From assembly GCA_023424865.1 (NCBI GenBank), contig JAFADM010000205.1, positions 1 to 11,867 on the forward strand: a stretch of DNA of 11,867 nucleotides, in the 5' to 3' direction. The DNA is from Bacillota bacterium (lineage in GTDB: Bacteria > Bacillota_A > Clostridia > DSM-8532). Both the position numbers and the translations under genes were made by a program. Shown piece by piece: positions 6,074 to 11,867 of this stretch (the stretch's first letter is position 1; the number at the start of each line of letters is the position of its first letter). The notes under the pieces were generated by a model. That model ran no database searches and had not been told where the DNA came from. It saw only the letters and a program-made list of their open reading frames with translations.

Positions 6074-6808
6074 ATGTGGGGATTACTGATAACTACAATT
6101 TTAACAAGTGCAGCGGATAGTCTTAATCCGGTTGCAATTACTCAGCAATTTGTTTTGCAGGGCATGGTAAAAAAACCGAAACACATATGGTATTTTATTA
6201 TACCTACGGGAGTTACAAACCTTATAGGCGGATTTCTTGCCTATTATGGACTCGCCGCATTTATTGGCAATTTATTTGGTAAGCTGGTGGAAAGGCATGG
6301 ACAAATCTTGTTTACAGCGGAACTCATTCTCGGTATCGCGCTACTCACAGGTGTTGGCTATATGCTTCAAAACAACAGGCTTCAAACGCTGGAAAAGGAA
6401 ATACAGCTGCTAAAGACCAGTGAGAAAAAGGGGGATGGGAATGATGAAGCAGAAGTGACACGTAAAATAAAATCCGTTTCTCCCATGGCTTTAGTGGCTC
6501 TGGGTGTGGGTGCAACGCTTTCGGAACTGGCCTCTGCGCTGCCGTATTTTGCCTTCCTGACCATTCTATTTAATTACCAGCTTACATTTTTCCAATTAGT
6601 GCTGATACTTGTTGTGTATAATGTCATTTACACATCGCCTCTGATGATATTATACTTTATTTATGTCAGGGCTCAGGAGCAGTTTGATCGTCTTTATAAA
6701 GCCATAAAGGCACAAATTACGAAATGGTCAAATATCCTGGCTCCAACAATCTCAGGTCTAATCGGAGTTGTATTGATTTATCATTCTCTGTCGCTTTTGC
6801 TGAAATAA
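6074..6808 (+). CDS. Six-helix GAP/LysE-like membrane protein under the riboswitch
   Basis: A 244-residue integral membrane protein. Six hydrophobic segments are apparent at about residues 2-24, 36-60, 77-97, 137-161, 168-196 and 219-243. A charged linker (102-133) divides it into two three-helix halves, the layout of the LysE/GAP/CcdA-like transporter groups. Each half has a polar signature within a helix: SAADSLNPVAI (12-22), like the D/S-x-NP motif near the N-terminus of this superfamily, and SELASALPYFAF (150-161) in the second. Pfam GAP (Sap) is my best family guess. Being the sole gene under a guanidine-I-type riboswitch, it is inferred to export guanidinium or a related cation. It shows no likeness to Gdx/SugE/EmrE proteins, which are about 105 residues with four helices. 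The start is supported by GAGAGG at 6061-6066. Confidence 0.8.
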   Translation: MWGLLITTILTSAADSLNPVAITQQFVLQGMVKKPKHIWYFIIPTGVTNLIGGFLAYYGLAAFIGNLFGKLVERHGQILFTAELILGIALLTGVGYMLQNNRLQTLEKEIQLLKTSEKKGDGNDEAEVTRKIKSVSPMALVALGVGATLSELASALPYFAFLTILFNYQLTFFQLVLILVVYNVIYTSPLMILYFIYVRAQEQFDRLYKAIKAQITKWSNILAPTISGLIGVVLIYHSLSLLLK

Positions 6809-6844
6809 GATTAAATACAAAGCCTTGCTAAAGGGGACGGTACA

Positions 6845-6925
6845 ATGAAAACGCCAGCCCAAGACGATAGCGAAGCAATGAAAGGTTCAAGGGCGTTGGC
6901 CTTATACTTTAATGGTAAAGCATAA
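6845..6925 (+). other. Possible 26-residue ORF or gene remnant
   Basis: An ATG at 6845, 11 bases after AAAGGGG (6828-6834 region), opens a 26-residue frame with the segment SEAMKGSRALALYFNGKA. It ends at TAA 6923-6925, yet the same frame then stays open to a TAG at 7046-7048. It may be a broken small gene or chance. Nothing in it identifies a family. It overlaps no other gene, but the promoter proposed for the HD-CHAP gene lies in the extended frame. Confidence 0.25.
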
Positions 6926-6950
6926 CCTGTTTCCAAAGTGGGATCATTAT

Positions 6951-6979
6951 TTGCTAACGTTTCATCCATAAAGTATAAT
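6951..6979 (+). promoter_or_regulatory. Promoter of the HD-CHAP gene
   Basis: TTGCTA (6951-6956) and a perfect TATAAT (6974-6979) are separated by 17 bases, 57 bases ahead of the start codon. The leader contains the inverted repeat GGTACT (6991-6996)/AGTACC (7011-7016), which ends just before the ribosome site AGGAGAGG (7021-7028) and could influence access to it. Confidence 0.65.
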
Positions 6980-7035
6980 CTTCATGGTAGGGTACTGGAG
7001 AATAAAATGGAGTACCGTCCAGGAGAGGAATTACT

Positions 7036-8133
7036 ATGGGCAGAATAGAGTCCATTCAAGAGTATGTCAACAGCATCCTTTCCGAAATGAAGTCAGAAAT
7101 CCACAGGGAAAATGCCCGCATCCATACCTATGGTGTTGCTCAATGCTGTTCATTGCTTGCCTTAAGAAGGGGCCTTGATTCGGAGCTTGCCTACATAAGC
7201 GGGCTTTTGCACGATATTTACGCTTACAAAACCGGCATATCCAAGTATCATGCTCTGAATGGAGCAGATATGGCCCGGGTGGTTATTCGTCATATGGATT
7301 TTTCAGAAGATGAAAAAACCATTATACTGTCCGCCATCTATCAGCACACCAGCAAGGGCTTCATCGGCTCAGCCTATGATGAGGTATTAAAGGACGCAGA
7401 TGTTTTACAGCCGTTTATTAACAGTAAGGCTGCCCAGGGCTTTCACCGCCGAAAGCGTCTTGAGAAAATACTTTCAGAGTTGAATATTACGCTGGGTACA
7501 GCTCTTCGGGATATTAATGAAGCTGTGCAGCAAGAGACCAGTGATCATGTGTCGGCTCGTTTTCAGCGGAATCTTCTTGCAGACGTTGCAGAGAGCCTAG
7601 CTCCTAAGAAAATTTGCGGAGACATGGAGGATGGGGATTTTACTCAAATCATTAAGTATTTTCCTGAAAAAACAGCCTATGATGAGCTAAAATTCGCGTG
7701 GTGCGCAGCGTTTGTCTATCATTGCGTATTAAAAGCCGGTCTGGAGCTTCCAATCCGTCATAAGCCCATGGCAAATACCCGGTTCGCATGTGTTGAGGCG
7801 TGGCTCCGCTGGGGGGAAGAAAAAGGGTTCTGCTTCTATGAAAAAGATGGTTTCCTGCCCTCCAGGGGTGACATAGTTATCTACAATGATGTTATTCCGC
7901 CTGAGAATAAGCCTGCAAATACCCCATGGTATGACCATATCGGGATTATATTGTCTGTTGACGGTGATAAGCTACTTGTAGCCGAAGGGAACGTCAATAA
8001 CAGGAATTATTCAGGTATAGTCGAGCGGGAAAGAAATGATCATATCGGGTGTTTTGTTCGAATTCCCGACGGTTACGAGTTCGATGGTTGGAAGTATGAT
8101 TATAAAACTGAAAAACGGCTTGAGCAGTTATAA
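7036..8133 (+). CDS. HD-domain phosphohydrolase fused to a CHAP-like cysteine peptidase/amidase domain
   Basis: A 365-residue protein in two parts. Residues 1-145 match a small HD hydrolase: His30, the HD pair His59-Asp60 in GLLHDIYAY, His72/His86, His104 and Asp120 in LKDADVL, the usual metal-ligand series. Residues about 200-340 match a CHAP/NlpC-P60-like fold: a Cys at 223 in FAWCAAFVYHC, then SRGDIVIYN (276-284), a His at 301 in DHIGIIL, and AEGN (316-319), which can supply the third catalytic residue. A linker helix region (146-200) joins them. CHAP domains usually cut peptidoglycan peptides outside the cell, but there is no signal peptide or membrane helix here. A cytosolic role, perhaps on a gamma-glutamyl, glutathionyl or nucleotide-peptide substrate, is conceivable and unproven. 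The start is set by AGGAGAGG at 7021-7028. The helical gene follows after 42 bases without a terminator. Confidence 0.8.
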   Translation: MGRIESIQEYVNSILSEMKSEIHRENARIHTYGVAQCCSLLALRRGLDSELAYISGLLHDIYAYKTGISKYHALNGADMARVVIRHMDFSEDEKTIILSAIYQHTSKGFIGSAYDEVLKDADVLQPFINSKAAQGFHRRKRLEKILSELNITLGTALRDINEAVQQETSDHVSARFQRNLLADVAESLAPKKICGDMEDGDFTQIIKYFPEKTAYDELKFAWCAAFVYHCVLKAGLELPIRHKPMANTRFACVEAWLRWGEEKGFCFYEKDGFLPSRGDIVIYNDVIPPENKPANTPWYDHIGIILSVDGDKLLVAEGNVNNRNYSGIVERERNDHIGCFVRIPDGYEFDGWKYDYKTEKRLEQL

Positions 8134-8175
8134 ATACAAAATGAAGAATAATTACAAAAAACGAATAAAGAGGGT

Positions 8176-8664
8176 ATGAAGACTTTTATGAAAATGAATT
8201 TTCAGGAGCTTTTCCAGAATATTGATGAAAGGACCGATATCGGTATCGGCCTGGAAATGCTCACTCCCCAAATATTAAACACAACTTTATGTGAATTAAT
8301 CAATGATGAAAAGACAATTGAACAGCTCCTGAAATACCGCTCAGCCTTCCACATAACTTTATACAAGAAGCTGGGTGAACTGAACCGGGGTGAGATTTAC
8401 GACTATTTGGCCGAGCATGTGCTGCTGGAATATATGGTGCCTTTAATTTCCCGATACATCGCAGTATATCCTTTAATGCCCGGCGCCTATTTTTACGGTG
8501 AATTTTTAATTATTCTTTTCCGCATGGATAAAGCCTTTTGGACTGAGCATGAAAGCTGGTATCTTTATTTTAAAGATATCGCCAAAAAGGCTCTGGATAG
8601 CGAAGAAGGCGGGAAGCTTGATAAAAGAGTTGCCTTTGAGCTTATGAAAAGAACGAGAAATTAG
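8176..8664 (+). CDS. Small helical cytosolic protein, function unknown
   Basis: A 162-residue protein that I cannot assign to a family. It appears almost wholly alpha-helical, with an acidic N-terminal third (FQNIDERTDIGIG), a central aromatic and hydrophobic stretch (about 76-118, containing YDYLAEHVLLEYMVPL) and a basic C-terminus. The middle is not long or uniform enough to be a convincing membrane helix. It begins 42 bases after the HD-CHAP gene with no terminator between, so the two are probably co-transcribed. The start is uncertain: AAGAGGG (8168-8174) abuts the ATG at 8176, whereas the in-frame ATGs at 8188 and 8194 sit 13 and 19 bases away. A partner or regulatory role for the HD-CHAP protein is possible from position alone. 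Confidence 0.7.
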   Translation: MKTFMKMNFQELFQNIDERTDIGIGLEMLTPQILNTTLCELINDEKTIEQLLKYRSAFHITLYKKLGELNRGEIYDYLAEHVLLEYMVPLISRYIAVYPLMPGAYFYGEFLIILFRMDKAFWTEHESWYLYFKDIAKKALDSEEGGKLDKRVAFELMKRTRN

Positions 8665-8967
8665 CAGCAAGTACAAAGTCCTCATGCTTGCTCACTTAAG
8701 GAGTGAATTATGTTAAAAAATATAATTTACTATCAATCCTAATTATGATTGGGATATAATTGGGATCATAACCCTGCGTCTTCCTGTGACTGTATACGCG
8801 AATTCTTCTTGGCAATGACTTACAACCAATTTCCTATTTTTGTTATACACGATTCTATAAAGGGTTCAGTAGTATCAGACCAACAGTAATTAACGCAAAT
8901 CATAAATTATTCACCATCGATCCGCATCCAAACCTTCTACGTTTAATTATCAGGGAGGAAAAACAGC
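8665..8967. other. 303-base gap with a tiny leader-like ORF and short repeats
   Basis: There is no convincing gene here. A ten-residue ORF (8710-8742, beginning MLKNIIYY) has a good ribosome site, AAGGAG (8698-8703). That site is partly enclosed by TCACT (8692-8696) pairing with AGTGA (8702-8706). AGCAAG (8666-8671) can pair with CTTGCT (8687-8692), without a T run. ATTGGGAT occurs twice (8748-8755 and 8759-8766), the first copy overlapping TATAAT at 8755-8760. No full promoter for the methyltransferase was found. Confidence 0.3.
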
Positions 8968-9651
8968 TTGAAAAAGTATTACTTTGCTTATGATGATCGT
9001 TATCGTGTATTGCATGAGGAGGGACTGCTGTGGTTTTCAGATATTCCGACTCCAGAATTGATTCAATGGATTAATTATAACAGTATCTCATCCAGTAATG
9101 AGCTGTGCGAGGTGGGGTGTGGCGAGGGCAGGGACGCACTCTATTTAAGCGATAGAAACTTTAAATTAACTGCAATTGATGCATCGGAGACTGCAATATT
9201 AAAATGCAGGGAGTTTTCAGGTAAAACCGGTTTAAATGTTGATTGGAAGGTAGCAGATGCCTTATTCGTGGGGGAGAGCGTCACAAAAAAATTTCATTGG
9301 GTTTATTCCATTGCAACGTTGCACATGCTTGTTGATGATTGTGATCGGAACCAGTTTTTAACGTCATTGTTCGGATTATTAAAGCCTGGTGGAAAGCTTC
9401 TTTTAGTAAACAAAGGCGATGGAAAGCAAGAAGTAAAAACAGACAGTGCTCATGCCTTTGAGCTTAGGGAAAGGGTTCATTCCGCTTCCGGCAAAAAAGT
9501 TATGGTTGCCGGTACTTCCTATCGAGCTGTGACCTGGGATTATCATACGAAGGAATTGGAAAATGCCGGGTTTTTTATTGAAAAAGCCATGAACACAAAA
9601 AATCATGAGTATGAGGGATGTATGACAGTCTATTTAAGCAGAAAGGCCTAA
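8968..9651 (+). CDS. Class I SAM-dependent methyltransferase
   Basis: A 227-residue Rossmann-fold methyltransferase that uses S-adenosylmethionine. Motif I is clear at 47-56 (CEVGCGEGRD). The acidic residue that ends strand 2 and binds the SAM ribose is Asp71 in LTAIDAS. A further acidic residue falls at Asp97 in KVADALF, and LLKPGGKLLLV (137-147) is the post-motif turn and strand 5. The opening YDDRYRVLHEEG...PTPELIQW resembles TehB or thiopurine-methyltransferase-like small-molecule enzymes, so a small-molecule or metalloid substrate is more likely than DNA, rRNA or protein. The start is a TTG at 8968, nine bases after GGGAGG (8953-8958). A weak terminator-like hairpin follows at 9696-9720. 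Confidence 0.88.
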   Translation: MKKYYFAYDDRYRVLHEEGLLWFSDIPTPELIQWINYNSISSSNELCEVGCGEGRDALYLSDRNFKLTAIDASETAILKCREFSGKTGLNVDWKVADALFVGESVTKKFHWVYSIATLHMLVDDCDRNQFLTSLFGLLKPGGKLLLVNKGDGKQEVKTDSAHAFELRERVHSASGKKVMVAGTSYRAVTWDYHTKELENAGFFIEKAMNTKNHEYEGCMTVYLSRKA

Positions 9652-9691
9652 CTCGAAATTATGATGAAGTATTTGCCATTTAAGAAGCACG

Positions 9692-9720
9692 AAAAAAGAC
9701 ATCCTGGATTTCTTGTTTTT
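9692..9720 (+). terminator. Weak intrinsic terminator after the methyltransferase gene
   Basis: AAGA (9696-9699) and ATC (9701-9703) pair with GAT (9707-9709) and TCTT (9711-9714), interrupted by one C/T mismatch and closed by a three-base loop. TTTTT follows at 9716-9720 and an A run precedes the stem. The stem is short and AT-rich, so the call is tentative. Confidence 0.4.
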
Positions 9721-9757
9721 AAAAAATATAAAAATAATTCTGAATGGAGTTGATAAG

Positions 9758-9880
9758 ATGGCTGTACCGGAGAGGCCGATTATAAGAACAAACACTTTTG
9801 TTTAAAGTGAAGCCGGAACCTGGTCGGTTGAAAACGATGCAGAATCTATGAAGTGGCCTCTTGAATCTGGTATAATTTGA
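9758..9880 (+). pseudogene. Possible small broken gene with one in-frame stop
   Basis: An ATG at 9758, after GGAG at 9746-9749, opens MAVPERPIIRTNTFV and stops at TAA 9803-9805. The same frame then continues for 24 codons, with segments such as SEAGTWSVENDAESMKWP, to a TGA at 9878-9880. The residue mix looks protein-like and its far end overlaps the promoter of the next gene. It may be a decayed gene fragment or chance. No family is recognised. Confidence 0.25.
9868..9876 (+). promoter_or_regulatory. Extended -10 promoter for the DUF6273 gene
   Basis: TGGTATAAT (9868-9876) is a perfect extended -10 element 84 bases ahead of the start codon. No clear -35 box is present at the proper distance, as is acceptable for extended -10 promoters. 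An A-run/T-run stem (9885-9906 region) follows immediately. Confidence 0.5.
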
Positions 9881-9904
9881 GTGGAAAAAAATTTCGGGTT
9901 TTTT

Positions 9905-9948
9905 TGCTTAAGAAATATAAGGCGAATGCAGATAATTTATTTTAAGCA
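9905..9948. repeat. Inverted repeat TGCTTAA...TTAAGCA in a 5' leader
   Basis: TGCTTAA (9905-9911) and TTAAGCA (9942-9948) form a perfect seven-base inverted repeat with a 30-base spacer. The repeat ends directly before the AGGAGGAG ribosome site of the DUF6273 gene. It could form a long-range stem affecting translation or mark a protein-binding site. Confidence 0.4.
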
Positions 9949-9959
9949 CAGGAGGAGAC

Positions 9960-10559
9960 ATGCAGGCAGGAGATAAAATAGAATTTGGCAGATACCAATG
10001 GCGCGTGCTTCACATACAAAATAATACGGCTTTGATTATAACCGAAGATATAGTGGAACAACGTCCTTACCACAATACGTATAAAGATATAACATGGGCA
10101 GAGTGTGATTTAAGGAAATACCTGAACGGTGATTTCTATAATCAATTCAATGAAGCAGATCAATCAAGGATTCTCTTAGTGACAAATAAAAATCTGGACA
10201 ATCCGTGGTTTGGTACATTTGGCGGTGAAGATACACAAGACCGCATCTTTTTATTGGACATTGAGGATGTAGTATGCAGATATTTCGGTGACAGCAGTGA
10301 AATATTGCAAAACCGACGCAAAAATCAAAATTATTGGTTTAACACAAAAGACGAAAATAACTTCAAACGAATAGCAACGTTTAAGGGGCATAATTATTGG
10401 TGGTGGCTTCGGTCGCCTGGGCGCATAAGCCGTGTTGCTGCGTATATTCACGGTGCTCCGGATGGTTTTGTGGGAATAAATGGAAATAGCGTTTTCTTCC
10501 GTAGCTTTGGTCCGGAACGCGACGGCGGCGTCCGTCCTGCCTTATGGCTGAAATTGTAA
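9960..10559 (+). CDS. DUF6273-type protein
   Basis: A 199-residue protein with the features I associate with DUF6273. These are an opening FGRYQWRVL (9-17), a central WAECDLRKYLNGDFYNQF (46-63), DRIFLLDIEDV (94-104), WWWLRSPG (147-154) and a terminal GGVRPALWL (189-197). The last two recall the C-type lectin/formylglycine-generating-enzyme fold, found in surface or ligand-binding proteins. Here the domain stands alone with no signal peptide, repeats or anchor, so it should be cytosolic. Its function is not known. The start is fixed by the strong AGGAGGAG at 9950-9957. The gene ends 13 bases from the stop of a convergent gene, with no terminator between them. Confidence 0.8.
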   Translation: MQAGDKIEFGRYQWRVLHIQNNTALIITEDIVEQRPYHNTYKDITWAECDLRKYLNGDFYNQFNEADQSRILLVTNKNLDNPWFGTFGGEDTQDRIFLLDIEDVVCRYFGDSSEILQNRRKNQNYWFNTKDENNFKRIATFKGHNYWWWLRSPGRISRVAAYIHGAPDGFVGINGNSVFFRSFGPERDGGVRPALWLKL

Positions 10560-10572
10560 TTCCTGTTTGCTT

Positions 10573-11616
10573 TTATAAAGCGGCAAGATGTTTTTCCAGC
10601 TCATTAAAGTCCTCAAAGCGCATGATAGACACGCATTGCTCCTCAAGCAGCTTCTCGAGCGCGGCCTGATGTGCCTTTGCATGTTCAGCTATTTTTGATA
10701 AATCCTTGGGGTCGTACCCACTAACTAGGTCGGGCAGGGAATTAAGCTCAATGCCGGTATACTTTGTAGCCTCTTCAATTTCGTGTACAAGCTCCACACT
10801 GGCAAACAATGCGGTCACAGGGTCGTTTATTTCGCAGGCGTGAGCAATTTTATTATAGGCGTTTATCATTTCCTCATACTGCTGTGACCAGTTATTTTTG
10901 AAAGACCTGGGCTGGGTATGCAAAATGCCCTCATCCTTAATATACTTATGCGTGATCTCTATTAAAGCGGCGAAAGAGGATATGATTTCATTTTTATCAT
11001 TGCTGTAAAAAGCCGTGTTGTAGAGTTCTTTAAAGTGTTGTGGAACAAGCGGCATTGCAAGGATCTCGTTGAGCAGCTTACCGCGGCCTCTTTTTATGGA
11101 TACTCCGTTTAAAAGCGCAATGGCTTGCCCTAATTTATAAATTAAGCCAATGGCATGATATCTCGTTTCTGGCAATCCTCTTGCATTGATGAGGGAGACC
11201 AGATCGATGCACGCACTATCAAGCTGTTCTCCAGCCTTGCTTAATAAGTGGGGTCTGTCGCTCACATCAAGCGCTTTTGCTTTTAGCCTGTCCCAGTGTT
11301 CCCTATCCTCATCAGTAGCACAATACAGTAACTGCCCCTCGGTGATGATGGATACGATACGCTCCTCATGACTGGCTATTCTCTCAAGCCTTTCCCAAGA
11401 CAATGCCCAAAAATCATATCCGATTCCATCAATTATAAAAGTAAATCCGAGGTTAAACCCACGCTTGGTTTTGGGGACGAAGAACATATCCAAATCAGAG
11501 CGCTCATGGGTGTCGTTATAGATGGTCGAGCCCATTATTACCAATAACGAAATATCATCGGTATAATCCCTTTTGATTTTTTCTATGAGCAATTCGGCTG
11601 CTTTTATCGGTTTCAT
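10573..11616 (-). CDS. Nucleotidyltransferase-domain protein with helical C-terminal region
   Basis: A 347-residue protein, the only - strand gene. Residues 1-105 form a DNA-polymerase-beta-type nucleotidyltransferase core. MGSTIYND begins the active-site helix (Gly29, Ser30), SDLDMFF gives the metal-binding Asp41 and Asp43, and YDFWALSWE (67-75) supplies the third acidic residue, Asp68. Residues from about 125 onward are helical, as in aminoglycoside nucleotidyltransferases or NT proteins with HEPN/KNTase-C-like tails. It would transfer a nucleotide to a small molecule or protein, target unknown. The start at 11616 is chosen because GAGGAG (complement of 11624-11629) lies seven bases upstream. 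The longer frame from 11667 lacks a good ribosome site. An antibiotic-modifying role is possible but unsupported by neighbours. Confidence 0.85.
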   Translation of the reverse strand: MKPIKAAELLIEKIKRDYTDDISLLVIMGSTIYNDTHERSDLDMFFVPKTKRGFNLGFTFIIDGIGYDFWALSWERLERIASHEERIVSIITEGQLLYCATDEDREHWDRLKAKALDVSDRPHLLSKAGEQLDSACIDLVSLINARGLPETRYHAIGLIYKLGQAIALLNGVSIKRGRGKLLNEILAMPLVPQHFKELYNTAFYSNDKNEIISSFAALIEITHKYIKDEGILHTQPRSFKNNWSQQYEEMINAYNKIAHACEINDPVTALFASVELVHEIEEATKYTGIELNSLPDLVSGYDPKDLSKIAEHAKAHQAALEKLLEEQCVSIMRFEDFNELEKHLAAL

Positions 11617-11722
11617 CGCTTTTCTCCTCAAAATATGGAATACATCTTTTCCTTTTATCGGAATCATTTACTCTTAACCAGTGTTTTATAAATATAAGAA
11701 TTTAATAATTATAGGAGGTTAA

Positions 11723-11809
11723 TTGTACTTGAAACGTATCAGTTTTTATCAGTTCTGGTTAGATTTGAATAAGTCTAAGGCCCCTCAACAAAGGTACTGC
11801 CGTTATTAG
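11723..11809 (+). other. Short ORF (28 residues) or start of a broken membrane-protein gene
   Basis: A strong AGGAGG (11713-11718) precedes a TTG at 11723, with another in frame at 11729. The frame gives 28 residues including ISFYQFWLDLNKSKAPQQ and ends at TAG 11807-11809. Beyond the stop, the same frame reads on to hydrophobic codons at the window edge. A shift after about 11788 gives KGTAVISFAVAIF, a membrane-like stretch. A frameshifted membrane-protein gene or a leader peptide are both possible. Confidence 0.3.
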
Positions 11810-11867
11810 TTTTGCAGTGGCTATATTTTGAATAACTTCTATGGATTTATTATAGTCTTGCTTTTTC

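Noticed and set aside
8176..8664. Toxin-antitoxin pair formed by the HD-CHAP and helical genes
   Set aside because: The enzyme is large, the second protein lacks DNA-binding or known antitoxin features, and the gap of 42 bases without overlap is not typical. Kept only as a general partner hypothesis.
9646..9652. GCCTAAC resembling one end of an integron attC site, in a row of single-gene units
   Set aside because: No matching GTTRRRY partner lies within a cassette-like distance, no integrase is present, and the intergenic hairpins are unrelated to each other.
10380..10559. DUF6273 C-terminus as a variable region of a diversity-generating retroelement
   Set aside because: There is no reverse transcriptase and no second copy of the region in the window. 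The small GACG/CGTC palindrome near the end is explained by the GGVRP codons.
11617..11667. Nucleotidyltransferase start at 11667
   Set aside because: The ATG at 11616 has GAGGAG seven bases upstream, while the longer start lacks a good site.

Overview
The window looks like chromosome of a low-GC Gram-positive anaerobe, most likely a member of the Clostridia. The reasons are AT-rich intergenic DNA, strong AGGAGG-type ribosome sites, two TTG starts with good ribosome sites, sigma-A type promoters, intrinsic terminators with long T runs, and a ykkC-class riboswitch. The genus cannot be named from the sequence. No tRNA, rRNA, transposase or CRISPR array is visible.

Layout. Almost every gene is small, on the + strand and set apart by 40-300 bases, so the region reads as a row of single-gene accessory units rather than one operon. 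Bases 1-2313: a P-loop kinase-like ATPase, a degenerate hexamer repeat tract, a GNAT acetyltransferase, and an AraC regulator with a GyrI-like effector domain. Bases 2480-4609: a tandem protein resembling L-rhamnose mutarotase, a second P-loop kinase, a leader with two hairpins, an ASCH-domain protein, a short tandem repeat and a clear terminator. Bases 4690-6808: promoter and nitroreductase, a long hairpin, a three-helix membrane protein with its terminator, then a complete regulated unit made of a TTGACA/TAATAT promoter, a ykkC-class (guanidine-I type) riboswitch, an overlapping intrinsic terminator and a six-helix membrane protein of GAP/LysE-like type. Bases 6845-8664: a possible gene remnant, a promoter, an unusual HD-domain/CHAP-like fusion and a small helical protein probably co-transcribed with it. 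Bases 8968-10559: a SAM methyltransferase and a DUF6273-type protein. Bases 10573-11616 on the - strand: a nucleotidyltransferase, convergent with the DUF6273 gene. A short ORF of uncertain status lies at 11723-11809.

The most informative piece is 5866-6808. The riboswitch core matches the guanidine-I class, and the arm that closes the aptamer is also the 5' arm of the terminator. Guanidine should therefore switch the gene on. The gene does not look like the small multidrug resistance exporters usually found under this riboswitch, so it is a candidate for a different type of guanidinium exporter. The second item of note is the HD-CHAP fusion, which has no signal peptide. The rest is an assortment of detoxification, modification and regulatory genes (acetyltransferase, nitroreductase, methyltransferase, AraC/GyrI sensor, orphan kinases) with no evident shared pathway.
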